Source of the DNA: Oligoflexales bacterium
GTDB lineage: Bacteria > Bdellovibrionota_B > Oligoflexia > Oligoflexales > JALZUQ01
Length of the DNA stretch: 64,000 nt
NCBI GenBank assembly: GCA_023301565.1
Contig: JALZUO010000028.1
Coordinates: forward strand, 17,219-81,218
Reading direction: 5' to 3'
This document shows, one piece after another, positions 55,292 through 63,957 of this stretch (positions are counted from its first letter, which is position 1; every line of letters begins with the position of its first letter). The translations under genes were made by a program, and so were the position numbers. The notes under the pieces are model-generated. The model worked only from the letters and a program-made list of their open reading frames with translations, made no database searches and had not been told where the DNA came from.

Positions 55292-56092
55292 ATGAAAAAG
55301 ACATCAACCCTTATGATGGTGGCAATCTGTGCCGCAGCTATGTTGCAAGTAAGTTGTAAATCATCTGTTAAAACATCGGCAAAAAAAGATGCGGATCCTC
55401 AGTTAGTAGCGGGAAACGGTGTTTTTACACCAGATTCTGATATTTCTATTAATCCTCAAATTGATACTAGTGCTAACTTAGGTGGAGACCTTTTAGCTAG
55501 TGATTCTAACGGTGCATATGGACAAGCTATCCCAGCTCAATGCTTAACTTACCTTAACCAACAAAGAGATGTATACCCAACTACATTGATTGCTTCTAAC
55601 TTGGGTACTTTCGAAAACAGCATTCAGTTTCAAAGTGAGCTAGCATACTGCCAGCAGTACCTAGGTAACTATATGCAAGGTCCAGTCTGGAATGGTTACA
55701 ACCGTGATGTTCAAAATGGATATTCAGATATAACTCCAATCGGTGTTGGCGGTGTAGTTGGATCAGGTTACGCTCGGCCAATCGGCGGATGCTCAAGCGG
55801 AAATTGCGGCGTTCATAGCGGTTCGGTATACGGCGGCGGATGCTCAAGCGGAAATTGCGGCGTTCAAAGCGGTTCAGTATATGGCGGCGGATGTTCAAAC
55901 GGAACCTGCGGCGTTCAAAGCGGCTCAGTATACGGCGGTCACTCTTCTTGTGGTAGCAACGCATACGGCGTAAGTGGATGTTCAAATTATTATCAGCCGG
56001 GTATCGTTGGAGCTGCTGTTATCGGTGCACGTAACACTCTTCGCGCTACGGGCAACCTACTTTTCGGTGGATGCGGTACTCGCTGCTACTAA
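55292..56092 (+). CDS. Cys/Gly-rich repeat lipoprotein
   Basis: 266 residues from the ATG at 55292, chosen for GGAG nine bases upstream and a clean lipoprotein signal (lipobox LQVSC). The first two thirds are Asn/Asp/Ser/Gly-rich, then three 17-residue tandem units of the form GCSSGNCGVxSGSVYGG, then a Gly-rich tail ending GGCGTRCY. Cys pairs with fixed spacing suggest metal binding or inter-repeat disulfides. Codon use in the first part is A/T-richer than in neighbouring genes. No family recognised. A clear terminator follows. Confidence 0.78.
   Translation: MKKTSTLMMVAICAAAMLQVSCKSSVKTSAKKDADPQLVAGNGVFTPDSDISINPQIDTSANLGGDLLASDSNGAYGQAIPAQCLTYLNQQRDVYPTTLIASNLGTFENSIQFQSELAYCQQYLGNYMQGPVWNGYNRDVQNGYSDITPIGVGGVVGSGYARPIGGCSSGNCGVHSGSVYGGGCSSGNCGVQSGSVYGGGCSNGTCGVQSGSVYGGHSSCGSNAYGVSGCSNYYQPGIVGAAVIGARNTLRATGNLLFGGCGTRCY
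55787..55939 (+). repeat. in-frame tandem repeat, 3 x 51 bp
   Basis: Units at 55787-55837, 55838-55888 and 55889-55939 differ at only a few bases. Each encodes 17 residues with two Cys. The in-frame length makes unit gain or loss tolerable. Confidence 0.92.
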
Positions 56093-56133
56093 GAAACACT
56101 TAGAGCCCTTTAAAAGTATTCTAAAAACATATT

Positions 56134-56165
56134 ATCCCTACCCTCAAAACGGTAGGGATTTTTTT
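56134..56165 (+). terminator. intrinsic terminator
   Basis: ATCCCTACC (56134-56142) pairs perfectly with GGTAGGGAT (56151-56159), followed by six or more Ts. Ends the Cys-rich lipoprotein transcript. Confidence 0.93.
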
Positions 56166-56232
56166 GTTGAGATATTTTACGGTAGCTGCAATATAGGTGG
56201 TCCCGTTAGGATTTAAGTGAGTCTATATCCGT

Positions 56233-56643
56233 ATGAATACCATTGAATCATCTTCGCCGCACGTACAAATTTGTTTGCCGGTTCAAAAGCTCGAGCCTTT
56301 TCCGACCTTGTATTGGTTAAGTGATCCAAAGTGGGACAAGAAAATTGCTACCCTTGAGGCTGGCGGCGCCGTAAAAAAAATGCGAGCTTGGATTACAGAG
56401 GACGAAAGCAGAGCTTCTGAGTATAAAAAACTTCAGGTTTTGTACCGGGATCAAAGAAGGTCTTTTATCAAGCTAGATGAGATGAAAAAGCTTCCTATAG
56501 GTGGAAGAAAAAGAATTTGGGAAACCGGTATCGGAGGCATGGAAGATTGGTCTTTAGTCCGCTGCCTTCATATGCAGTATGCTTTTCACTTGATACACCC
56601 AAACTTTGTAGGCAAAAAAATAGAAGAATGGCTGAGCTCTTAA
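56233..56643 (+). CDS. DUF501-family protein
   Basis: 136 residues, cytoplasmic, no signal peptide. EPFPTLYWLSDPKWDKKIATLEAGGAV at the N-terminus and GIGGMEDWSLVRCLHMQYAFHLIHP at the C-terminus match the DUF501 pattern as I know it. In Actinobacteria such genes sit beside ppx and ftsB; here they do not, so context gives no function. It converges with the deaminase-like gene. Confidence 0.75.
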   Translation: MNTIESSSPHVQICLPVQKLEPFPTLYWLSDPKWDKKIATLEAGGAVKKMRAWITEDESRASEYKKLQVLYRDQRRSFIKLDEMKKLPIGGRKRIWETGIGGMEDWSLVRCLHMQYAFHLIHPNFVGKKIEEWLSS

Positions 56644-56657
56644 GCTCAAATTCTTCT

Positions 56658-57755
56658 TCAAGCAAATGGAAACTTTTCTGGGTAGTTAGCTTCACGGACC
56701 TTGTCCTTGCCTAGAGCGGCTTTTACCTCAGCATGTTCGCTCTGAAGGGTGGTTCCTAGGATTCCTGGGTCGTCGCTGCATATTAGGTAGGGAATACCTT
56801 TGCTCTGGAATTCTGCAGCGCAAGGCTTATCTATTCCGGCAATAAGACTGTTTGATGTGGGGCAGCTTTCTACGAGAACCTTTTTGCTTTTAACCTTTTC
56901 TTCCACCTTAGCTTGCAGCTCTTTGTCTTCGGGAGAGCCTGGGTTTCGCACAAGCGAGCAGCCGTGGCCAATCCTAGTAGCTCCAACGTCTATGGTTGCA
57001 TGTATTCTTTGCAAAGAGTCTTTTAAACTTATGGTTTCTATGGTTTCACCGACGTGCATTAGCAGAGGGATCTTGCGAGGGTGCGAGCTAAACCTTCTGG
57101 TAGCTGTAAGCATTTGTTTTTTTGCTGACGGCTGATACCGCTCTTCAAACATACAAAAATCAACACCTGCAAACACAGAAAGCGCTGATGGGGTTGCAGC
57201 AAAGTAATGATCTAAACAGTCAAAGGCTCGTATATAGGCTTCTTGCTCATGGGGCATGCTTACGACTAGGGAGCAAGAAAACTCTGGAGCATGATCCAGG
57301 TTGATTTTTTTAGCAGTTAAAAAAACCTGCTCCCAACCTTTTTGACTGAAGTCTAAAAAAACCCTGTATTCTCTGTGAGATACTTTTTCACGTATTTGAG
57401 CTTGGAAGCATTCTTTCAGTACTTTGTCTTGCCATACAGAAAGAGGGAACAGTGCAATAAGCAGGTTAAACCTAGCCTGAAAAGCGGAGAATTTTGCCGG
57501 CCCACGGTGCATAAGAGTGTCCGTTATTTGTTGCTCGTCAAGCTTGCTGCTGTTTATGTCTTCTAGGTTCACGGAAGGAAGCCGGGAAAACTCGGCCAGG
57601 TAGCGCGACTCAAACCAGCTCCACCTTGTTTGGGAAGGATCCCACGGGGCAGCAGCTTTGGCCGACGCTAAGACTTTGGCCGGGTCTTGCAGGCAAAGAC
57701 TTTGGGCCATTTTGGGGCTCAGGCATCCATATAGATGAGAGTGAAAGTCTTGCAT
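56658..57755 (-). CDS. adenosine-deaminase-like metal hydrolase
   Basis: 365 residues of the ADA/AMPD amidohydrolase family. The metal HxH is in DFHSHLYGCLS, further ligand/catalytic residues in LMHVGETIE, RIGHGCSL, VESCPTSNSL and CSDDPGILG, in the family order. Substrate could be adenosine, adenine or another aminopurine; the region between the N-terminal HxH and HVGE is not typical of E. coli Add. It starts four bases after the NFACT-R stop and ends the dnaE operon. Confidence 0.82.
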   Translation of the reverse strand: MQDFHSHLYGCLSPKMAQSLCLQDPAKVLASAKAAAPWDPSQTRWSWFESRYLAEFSRLPSVNLEDINSSKLDEQQITDTLMHRGPAKFSAFQARFNLLIALFPLSVWQDKVLKECFQAQIREKVSHREYRVFLDFSQKGWEQVFLTAKKINLDHAPEFSCSLVVSMPHEQEAYIRAFDCLDHYFAATPSALSVFAGVDFCMFEERYQPSAKKQMLTATRRFSSHPRKIPLLMHVGETIETISLKDSLQRIHATIDVGATRIGHGCSLVRNPGSPEDKELQAKVEEKVKSKKVLVESCPTSNSLIAGIDKPCAAEFQSKGIPYLICSDDPGILGTTLQSEHAEVKAALGKDKVREANYPEKFPFA

Positions 57756-57759
57756 AGTC

Positions 57760-59139
57760 CTAGCTCCGCATGCCTAAGACAGTTTCAAGCTCTTCTTTGG
57801 AATAGCGAAAAAACAGGGTTTCAGCTTTTTGAATGATCCATTTACCTGGGGCAAGGTCTTTTGTTTTTTTTAGGTTCCGTTTTTGAGTCTTGTGGACTTC
57901 GCCAGCGAGGTCTTTTTTAAAACTCGAAAAATTCAATGCCAAAATAGCCGCTGTCCGGATGTGTTCGTCTGTGACGATTACATTTTTTTTGGTTTTGACT
58001 ATTGCAACGTGTGATCCTTGTCCTCCTGCAGCATGAAGCCAAAGGGTAGCGGCTGAAAGAGACTTTGTCAGAAGATCGTTCTCTTTAGCCCCTCGGCCCA
58101 TGCGGACTTTTACCCCCTCATCTAGAGTGTATTCTGCATAGTCTTTCTTTTTTGGTTTTGCAGACTCAAGGTCACTTTGTGTGAACGCTTTTAACCGAAA
58201 CCTTCGCCCGAGGTCCTCAAGGGCATGGTCGTCCCAGTATTCCGTGGCAAGGCTTTCAATGGTGTCTTCGACTTTTTTAAGCTCTTTTTGAGATTTCTGC
58301 AGGTATGCTTGAGCCTTTTTTTCTTTGGATACCAGCTTTTTTCTGGTTTCATGCAAAAAGGTCAACTGTTTTCCTTGTGGGCTTTCTTCTATGCCTTTTT
58401 TGACTAAAAGCTTTTCAATTTTGATATTCTCAATTGGAAATTCAATGTTTTGAAGTTCTGACTCAAGCAGCTCAAGCAGCTCTACTTCAGCAGGGTTTAG
58501 TGCGTTTTTTTTGATGGAGCCTGATACGGTTTTGCGTTTGCGTTGCATCTGCTTGCGGCGAAACTTTTGCAGCTCACTTTGTTTTTCAAGGCCAGTCTCG
58601 ACCTCCTGGCTGGAATCTGCGCCTCCCTGTCTTGCACTGTCTTTGGGCGTGGGTTCGGCGGCAGAGAAAACACCTGAAGATTGGCAGAGTCTATCCAAAA
58701 CACTATTTTCAGACAGCTGATCAGGGCTCGTTTCCGTAGTTTTTTTCTTAGTGTAGATCTTGTCGGGTTTTAGTCGGAAAAAGCTTTGTGCTTCTATGAT
58801 GCAGTCTAGAGTCGGTGCCCCTGCTTCATCCAGACTAATCGTGATCAGTGCGTCTTTTCGCTGCAAGACTAAGCTAACAATCCATTCGTTTTGTTTTTTT
58901 CTTACATCTTTTATATAGCCACTAGCGGCGTTTTTTCGCAAAATCGAAAACAAACTACCTTGCGCATAGTTGAGGTTTGGTTTTTTAGTGTGGAGAGAAA
59001 TCCCATAATTTTTTCGTCTACACGATGCTTCAAAAAAACCTTTTTTCCAGTCAGTGCTACCGTCTTCTTGGATTCTAGCGGCCCATACAATTGATTGAGA
59101 TCCAAACCATACTTTTTGCAGTTTAATCTTATGCATCAC
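57760..59139 (-). CDS. NFACT-R domain protein (RqcH/FbpA-like, reduced N-terminus)
   Basis: 458-459 residues. The C-terminal NFACT-R (DUF814) domain reads VRMGRGAKENDLLTKSLSA then LWLHAAGGQGSHVAI. A coiled coil of Lys/Glu-rich helices (about 245-315) precedes it. RqcH proteins add Ala tails to stalled nascent chains on 50S subunits (family knowledge). The N-terminal NFACT-N domain is shortened to about 130 residues and the helix-hairpin-helix region is replaced by a low-complexity linker. The start (GTG 59139 or ATG 59136) overlaps the acyltransferase stop. Confidence 0.78.
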   Translation of the reverse strand: MMHKIKLQKVWFGSQSIVWAARIQEDGSTDWKKGFFEASCRRKNYGISLHTKKPNLNYAQGSLFSILRKNAASGYIKDVRKKQNEWIVSLVLQRKDALITISLDEAGAPTLDCIIEAQSFFRLKPDKIYTKKKTTETSPDQLSENSVLDRLCQSSGVFSAAEPTPKDSARQGGADSSQEVETGLEKQSELQKFRRKQMQRKRKTVSGSIKKNALNPAEVELLELLESELQNIEFPIENIKIEKLLVKKGIEESPQGKQLTFLHETRKKLVSKEKKAQAYLQKSQKELKKVEDTIESLATEYWDDHALEDLGRRFRLKAFTQSDLESAKPKKKDYAEYTLDEGVKVRMGRGAKENDLLTKSLSAATLWLHAAGGQGSHVAIVKTKKNVIVTDEHIRTAAILALNFSSFKKDLAGEVHKTQKRNLKKTKDLAPGKWIIQKAETLFFRYSKEELETVLGMRS

Positions 59140-59843
59140 GTTCTCGTAGAGCCTGGTCGTTTGATGGATTCGATAGATTGTGCAAGTTCTTGAATTAAAG
59201 CTGTATCTTTTTTTATCGTAAAGTTTTCTGGGGTTTGTATTGCTGGCCCAAAGACAATATCAACAGTTGAAAAAGGGTAGGGTATACGCATTTTATCCCA
59301 TGTTTTTAAGGCAAATGAGTTCGAGCAAAAACACTGCGTTGGTAGTATCTCGGCCTGGCAGGCTGCTGATATTTTAAGAGCACCTGGTTTCGGTACATGC
59401 TTAGGGCCTGTAGGTCCGTCTACTGCTAGAAGAATATTGTAGCCCTCATTTAATTTTTGCATGAGCTGAACAATGGCCTCTTTCCCGCCTTTACGTGAAC
59501 TTCCTCTTACAGCCTCGTAACCAAGCCTGCGTACAATCTTGACTCCCCATTCGGCATCTTTGCTTTTGCTAGCTAGAGGAGTAAAAGGCGGCTTCCTCTT
59601 AAAAAGTAAAAGCGTAAAAAAAATGACGTTTTCATGCCAATGCACAACTACCTTGCCTTTTGTTCCCTTAACCGGTTTTAAAAATGTTTTGCGGTCGGCT
59701 CCCGGGTTAGCTAGAGCCTCGTCGCCATGTATGCGGTAGCGCAGTGTGATAACAAGAGCCCAAAGCATTATCCAAGCCACCTCAAGTATGATGACATTTA
59801 GCAATCGGGTTAATTTTTTCTTTATTGTGTTGTTTGAACTCAT
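59136..59843 (-). CDS. DUF374-type lysophospholipid-like acyltransferase
   Basis: 235 residues, one N-terminal membrane helix (VIILEVAWIMLWALVITL), then the LPLAT core. The DUF374 family pattern is seen as VVVHWHENVIFFTLL (in place of HX4D of other LPLATs) and LAVDGPTGPKHVPKPGALKIS. Likely transfers an acyl chain to a lipid such as lipid A precursor; inference. The ATG at 59843 overlaps the dnaE stop (ATGA), which fixes the start against a longer frame. Confidence 0.82.
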   Translation of the reverse strand: MSSNNTIKKKLTRLLNVIILEVAWIMLWALVITLRYRIHGDEALANPGADRKTFLKPVKGTKGKVVVHWHENVIFFTLLLFKRKPPFTPLASKSKDAEWGVKIVRRLGYEAVRGSSRKGGKEAIVQLMQKLNEGYNILLAVDGPTGPKHVPKPGALKISAACQAEILPTQCFCSNSFALKTWDKMRIPYPFSTVDIVFGPAIQTPENFTIKKDTALIQELAQSIESIKRPGSTRT

Positions 59844-62800
59844 AGTGTCTGTGCGTTCCCTGGTTTTGGTTGGCTTTGGTTGGGGTTCAGGTTTGGGGGT
59901 GGCATTGGCTTGTAGCTCAAAGAGCATGATTCATCCAGGGCTAGAAAGGCCTCAATAAAGGCATCTGAACAGCTTACAAAGTACTTTTCTTGCCTGAGCC
60001 ATACAACTTCATCCGTGCTTGAAAAAACCCGTAGGCCAAAGGCTAGAGGTCCTGGGTGTGCTTTGCATAGGTTTTGTAGCTGGGTTTGTAGGGTGCTATC
60101 CCTTAGTGCTTCTTCGCCAATACTAAGACAAAGGTTTTTTAGGCAACGAATGCGGTACTCTTCGAGCCCCATGACTCCTTGAATTTGTATCTGTAGATCG
60201 TCAGAGTCATACCTTTTGCGAATCAAAGCCTTCATAGCGATTGGCTGATCTAGCTCTGTTGGAATCTCCGGGAAGTGTTCTTCAAACATCACCGCTTCTG
60301 TCACGCCTGCGGTGCAGCTAAGACGCAAAGAACGCATCTTCTTTTCTGACTTTAAAATCCGGTCAAACCTGTTTTCCAGATAGCCGACTAGGCGCACTTC
60401 CTGGGAGTTTACCTTTTTCGGAAGAGCGTACTTTCCTTTTACAATATCTTCTAGGCTACCTTGGCTGAACGTGTCGACGTCACGCTGATAGAGTTCGAGT
60501 GGGTGACGCCCTAAAAACATCCCCAAAATTTTCTTTTGCTTTTTATAGTCACTGTGCTTGTAGCGGATTGTTTTTGGCTTTTTTGGAAGGCTAACTCCTA
60601 TATCAGCTCCCTGCTCGTTGTCTTGGCTCTGCTCTTTTTCGCTAGAAACACCAAACAGGCTTTCTTGACCCTCTTTTTCACTCAAAAACCGCTGCTGACT
60701 AGCCCGGACAAGCTTGGGCAAAAACCGCATTGCCTGCTCGCGTTCGTAGCCTAAATGGTCCATGGCTCCTGCCGTGATCAAAAGCTCTATATTCTTTTTA
60801 CCAATGGAATGTAGGTTGATTCTAAGAGAAAGGTCTTCCCAGCTTTTAAATGGACCGTTTTTAGCTCGCTCTTCCATAAGTGGCTGGAGCGAAGAAACAG
60901 ATAGGCCTTTAATCGCACCCAGCCCGTAATTGATTTTTTTGATCTGCCTGGTCGAGGTTTCTTCTCGAGGCGCTACACTGAAATTTATCTCACACAAGTC
61001 TAAGTGTGGAGGAACCATCTGAATGCCAAACTGCTTTAGGTCAAATATGTAGTTTACGACCTTGTCGGTGTTATCCATGTCAACGGTCATGATCGCTGCC
61101 ATAAACTGCTCAGGGTACAAGGCTTTTAGGTAAGCTGTTTGGTAACTAATAAGTCCGTAGGCAGCACTGTGGCTTTTGTTGAAGCCATACTCAGCAAATT
61201 TAGCCATCAAATCAAATATTTCTTCGGCCTTTGTAGGCTCTATGTTGTTGGTTTGGCAGCCTTCAAGAAACCGCTTTTTCTGCTTAGCCATCTCCTCTGG
61301 CTTTTTCTTACCCATTGCTCGGCGAAGCAGATCGGCTTCGCCTAAGCTGTAGCTGGCCAAAATAGCTGCCGCTTTTTGCACCTGCTCCTGATACAAGATA
61401 ACCCCGTAAGTCTCTTGTAAAACCTCTTCAAGCTGCGGAAGCATAAAGTCGATTTCTTGGCGTCCATGCTTTCTTTCGATAAAGTCATCGACCATACCAG
61501 AGCCTAACGGTCCAGGGCGAAACAGTGCTACCATCGCAATGATGTCTTCAAACCTCGACGGTTTTAGCTTTTTAAGAATCTGCCGCATGCCGCGACTTTC
61601 AAGCTGAAACACACCAACCGTTTTTGCTTCACTTACCATCGAGAAAACGCGTGGGTCGTCGAGCGGAATCGTATCAATGTCAAAGTCTGGTTTTATCTTT
61701 TTACGTACAAGTTCTGCGCATTTTTGGATAACTGTTAACGTCTTGAGACCTAAAAAATCAAACTTAATCAGCCCGACCTTTTCAGCTCGCGTCATCTCGT
61801 ACTGGGTAATTTGCCCCTCTGTGCCTGGTGCTCTATAAATAGGGGAGTGTGTCGATATTTTGCCGTCTGCGATGATAACGCCAGCAGCATGCACCGACGT
61901 ATGCCGCGTAGTGCCCTCGAGCTTTCTTGCAAGCTTCATCATCCGGCCAATCTCTACGTTTTGCTCACAGGCAAACGCCAGCTCTGGCACTTCGGCTAAG
62001 GATTGATCTAAGTTGATCCCAAGAGTGTTAGGGATCATTTTTGCAACCTGGTCTACCCGTAAATAGGGCATTCCTAGGGCGCGACCGACGTCGCGGATAG
62101 CGGCTTTTGCCTGCATTTTTCCAAACGTTGTAATTTGCGCCACACTTTCAGCGCCGTATTTTTGAACTACATATTTAATGACTTCGTCTCGCCTAGACTG
62201 GCAAAAGTCGATGTCAAAATCGGGCATCGAGACCCTTTCTGGGTTTAGAAACCTTTCGAATACAAGGTTTAAAGGTATAGGGTCTAAATCCGTGATTCGC
62301 ATAGAATATGCAACCAGGGAGCCAGCTCCTGACCCACGGCCTGGCCCTACAGGTATTCCTTGTTCTTTTGCCCAATTGATAAAGTCTTGAACAATTAGAA
62401 AGTACCCGGCAAACCCCATTTTTTTGATGATGCCAACTTCAAACTCTAGCCTGTCTAGGTATTCTTGCCTGTGCTCTTTAAAATAGTTTTCTTCGTAAAG
62501 AGGTGTCAGTGCCTCTATTCTTTTTTCTAGGCCCTCTAAAGAGAGTCTGCGGAGCATCTGGTCTGAATCTTCTTTTTGGTCTGAGCTTTGCTTGCTGTCT
62601 GCTTGCGGCGCTACTTGAGAATGTTCAGACGCGAAGTCTGGCAACACATACTCGCCAAACTTAAGCTCTACATGGCAGGCGTCGGCAATCTTTTGTGTGT
62701 TTGCGATCGCGGCAGGGTAGGCGGCAAAGGCTGCCTGAAACTCTTCGTCTTTTAAAAGGTGAAACCTATTTCCTTGCTCTCGTCCTTTGAGTTGCTTCTC

Positions 62801-63454
62801 TTGCATGTCGCCACGAATACAAGCAAGTATCCTGTGAGCCTCTTCGTCCTCTGGGTTCAGGTAATAAGCGTTGGTAGAGGCAACAAGAGGGACCCCTAAA
62901 TGAGATGCAATGGAAGCTGTCTTTTTATTCACAGCCTTTGTTTGCTTCGGAAAGTTAGCGCTTAGCTCAAAGTATAGGTTTTCTTTAAACACAGACTTTA
63001 GCTGTTGTGCAACTTCCTCTGGTGCTTCTAACCCAGGCTGGTGAAAAGGCCCTAACAACTCAGGGATGACGCATATAAGTCCTTGGTGGTGGTCTAAAAC
63101 CTCTTGTAGCGAAATCCAAGGAACAGGCTGCTCGAGCCTATGCTCTTTGTAGCCAATGCTCGAAAGCTGTAGCAGGTTGCGGTACCCGGTGATGTCCTTT
63201 GCAAGAAAACTTAGTTTAAAAACAGAAGCTTGATCCTCCGAGGGCGTAACATGTACATCGTGACCGAAAATGCATTTTAAACCGAATTTAGCGGCAGCTT
63301 CGTATGCTTCTACGGCTCCAAACATCGAAGTATCTGAAAGGTGGAAAGCCTTGTGTCCACGTTCAGCAAGTAGACTACAAAGCTTTTTTAAACGGATGGA
63401 TCCATCTGCCAGAGAGTATTCTGAATGGATGCGTAAATGGGTGAACTCAGTCAT
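59840..63454 (-). CDS. dnaE: DNA polymerase III alpha subunit
   Basis: Replicative polymerase, 1204 aa. N-terminal PHP domain (HLRIHSEYSLADGS), polymerase active site with PDFDIDF, palm segment GPGRGSGAGSLVAY, and FNKSHSAAYGLISYQTAYLKALYPEQF in the fingers; the C-terminal OB and tau-binding parts follow. Slightly longer than E. coli DnaE because of an acidic insert near 275-295 and a Pro/Asn/Gln-rich tail. No Shine-Dalgarno sequence precedes the ATG; a hairpin abuts it. First gene of a four-gene coupled operon. Confidence 0.96.
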   Translation of the reverse strand: MTEFTHLRIHSEYSLADGSIRLKKLCSLLAERGHKAFHLSDTSMFGAVEAYEAAAKFGLKCIFGHDVHVTPSEDQASVFKLSFLAKDITGYRNLLQLSSIGYKEHRLEQPVPWISLQEVLDHHQGLICVIPELLGPFHQPGLEAPEEVAQQLKSVFKENLYFELSANFPKQTKAVNKKTASIASHLGVPLVASTNAYYLNPEDEEAHRILACIRGDMQEKQLKGREQGNRFHLLKDEEFQAAFAAYPAAIANTQKIADACHVELKFGEYVLPDFASEHSQVAPQADSKQSSDQKEDSDQMLRRLSLEGLEKRIEALTPLYEENYFKEHRQEYLDRLEFEVGIIKKMGFAGYFLIVQDFINWAKEQGIPVGPGRGSGAGSLVAYSMRITDLDPIPLNLVFERFLNPERVSMPDFDIDFCQSRRDEVIKYVVQKYGAESVAQITTFGKMQAKAAIRDVGRALGMPYLRVDQVAKMIPNTLGINLDQSLAEVPELAFACEQNVEIGRMMKLARKLEGTTRHTSVHAAGVIIADGKISTHSPIYRAPGTEGQITQYEMTRAEKVGLIKFDFLGLKTLTVIQKCAELVRKKIKPDFDIDTIPLDDPRVFSMVSEAKTVGVFQLESRGMRQILKKLKPSRFEDIIAMVALFRPGPLGSGMVDDFIERKHGRQEIDFMLPQLEEVLQETYGVILYQEQVQKAAAILASYSLGEADLLRRAMGKKKPEEMAKQKKRFLEGCQTNNIEPTKAEEIFDLMAKFAEYGFNKSHSAAYGLISYQTAYLKALYPEQFMAAIMTVDMDNTDKVVNYIFDLKQFGIQMVPPHLDLCEINFSVAPREETSTRQIKKINYGLGAIKGLSVSSLQPLMEERAKNGPFKSWEDLSLRINLHSIGKKNIELLITAGAMDHLGYEREQAMRFLPKLVRASQQRFLSEKEGQESLFGVSSEKEQSQDNEQGADIGVSLPKKPKTIRYKHSDYKKQKKILGMFLGRHPLELYQRDVDTFSQGSLEDIVKGKYALPKKVNSQEVRLVGYLENRFDRILKSEKKMRSLRLSCTAGVTEAVMFEEHFPEIPTELDQPIAMKALIRKRYDSDDLQIQIQGVMGLEEYRIRCLKNLCLSIGEEALRDSTLQTQLQNLCKAHPGPLAFGLRVFSSTDEVVWLRQEKYFVSCSDAFIEAFLALDESCSLSYKPMPPPNLNPNQSQPKPGNAQTL

Positions 63455-63477
63455 CCCGAGACCATATCAGGTTCGGG
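63455..63477 (-). promoter_or_regulatory. hairpin abutting the dnaE start codon
   Basis: CCCGA (63455-63459) plus ACC pair with GGT plus TCGGG (63470-63477), an 8-bp stem with one bulged base and a 6-base loop ending at the ATG. It occupies the place of a ribosome-binding site and could limit initiation. Confidence 0.5.
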
Positions 63478-63537
63478 TTAGTGTGTCTGGCTAAGCGATA
63501 GCTTAGTGAGCGTTGCTAAGATTAGGGTGGGGTGCAT

Positions 63538-63566
63538 AAAAAAAAGGCCTCTCCGTAGAGAGACCT
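63538..63566 (-). terminator. intrinsic terminator in dnaE leader
   Basis: AAGG-C-CTCTC and GAGAG-A-CCTT form a stem with one mismatch and CGTA loop. On the minus strand it is followed by seven Ts. It sits 84 bp upstream of the dnaE start, so it either ends a separate RNA or attenuates dnaE. Confidence 0.8.
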
Positions 63567-63925
63567 TCGAAATGTCGACCGTCTAAAGTGAAGGCGCAGG
63601 CGAAACCTGGCCGGGTGTAGAAAAGAAAGTGTAAGGAAAAGCCTATACTTGCAGTTTTTATCAAAACAAAACGGGAAAGAAAAGTCTGCAACGGTCGAGC
63701 AATTAAAAATGTAGTGTCTACGTTCCTCCGTAGGTCTGGTTACTTTATACTCATAGGGGCAAAGTCAGCCTTTATCCCCCAAAAGTAGGGCTCTTTATCT
63801 ATCTGAAAACCTCTATAAAATCAAAGGCTCTCGCTTCTTAAAAAACCTGGCTCCAAGCCATAATCCCGTCAAAACGCCAGTGTCTCTAGGCTTAGAGACT
63901 TCTAAAAGTGCTTGCTGGGACTGGC
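63567..63925 (-). ncRNA. candidate structured RNA or long dnaE leader
   Basis: Between the promoter at 63929-63957 and the terminator at 63538-63566 lie about 360 bases without a credible ORF but with several hairpins: TCGACCGT/ACGGTCGA enclosing about 110 bases (63574-63698), CTACG/CGTAG (63718-63733), TGGCT/AGCCA (63848-63860) and GTCTCTA/TAGAGAC (63882-63899). No tmRNA, RNase P, SRP or 6S signature found. Confidence 0.35.
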
Positions 63926-63928
63926 TAT

Positions 63929-63957
63929 GGAATACTCAACGACTCTAAGACTGTCAA
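63929..63957 (-). promoter_or_regulatory. predicted sigma-70 promoter upstream of dnaE
   Basis: On the minus strand a perfect TTGACA (63952-63957) is followed after 17 bases by TATTCC (63929-63934). Transcription would start near 63922 and run toward the terminator and dnaE. Confidence 0.55.

Noticed and set aside
55787-55939. Possible CRISPR-like repeat
   Set aside because: Units are contiguous with no spacers and encode a regular in-frame peptide repeat.
55596-55985. Minus-strand ORF rich in Arg repeats over the Cys-rich lipoprotein
   Set aside because: It is the antisense shadow of the 51-bp tandem repeat; the plus frame has the signal peptide, Shine-Dalgarno sequence and terminator.
63503-63691. 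62-codon minus-strand ORF upstream of dnaE
   Set aside because: TTG start without Shine-Dalgarno sequence, and it runs straight through the terminator stem; RNA structure explains the region better.
63538-63925. tmRNA or RNase P RNA
   Set aside because: A TTTGACGGG resembles the tmRNA 5' end, but there is no tRNA-like 3' end with CCA, no tag frame, and no RNase P P4 signature.
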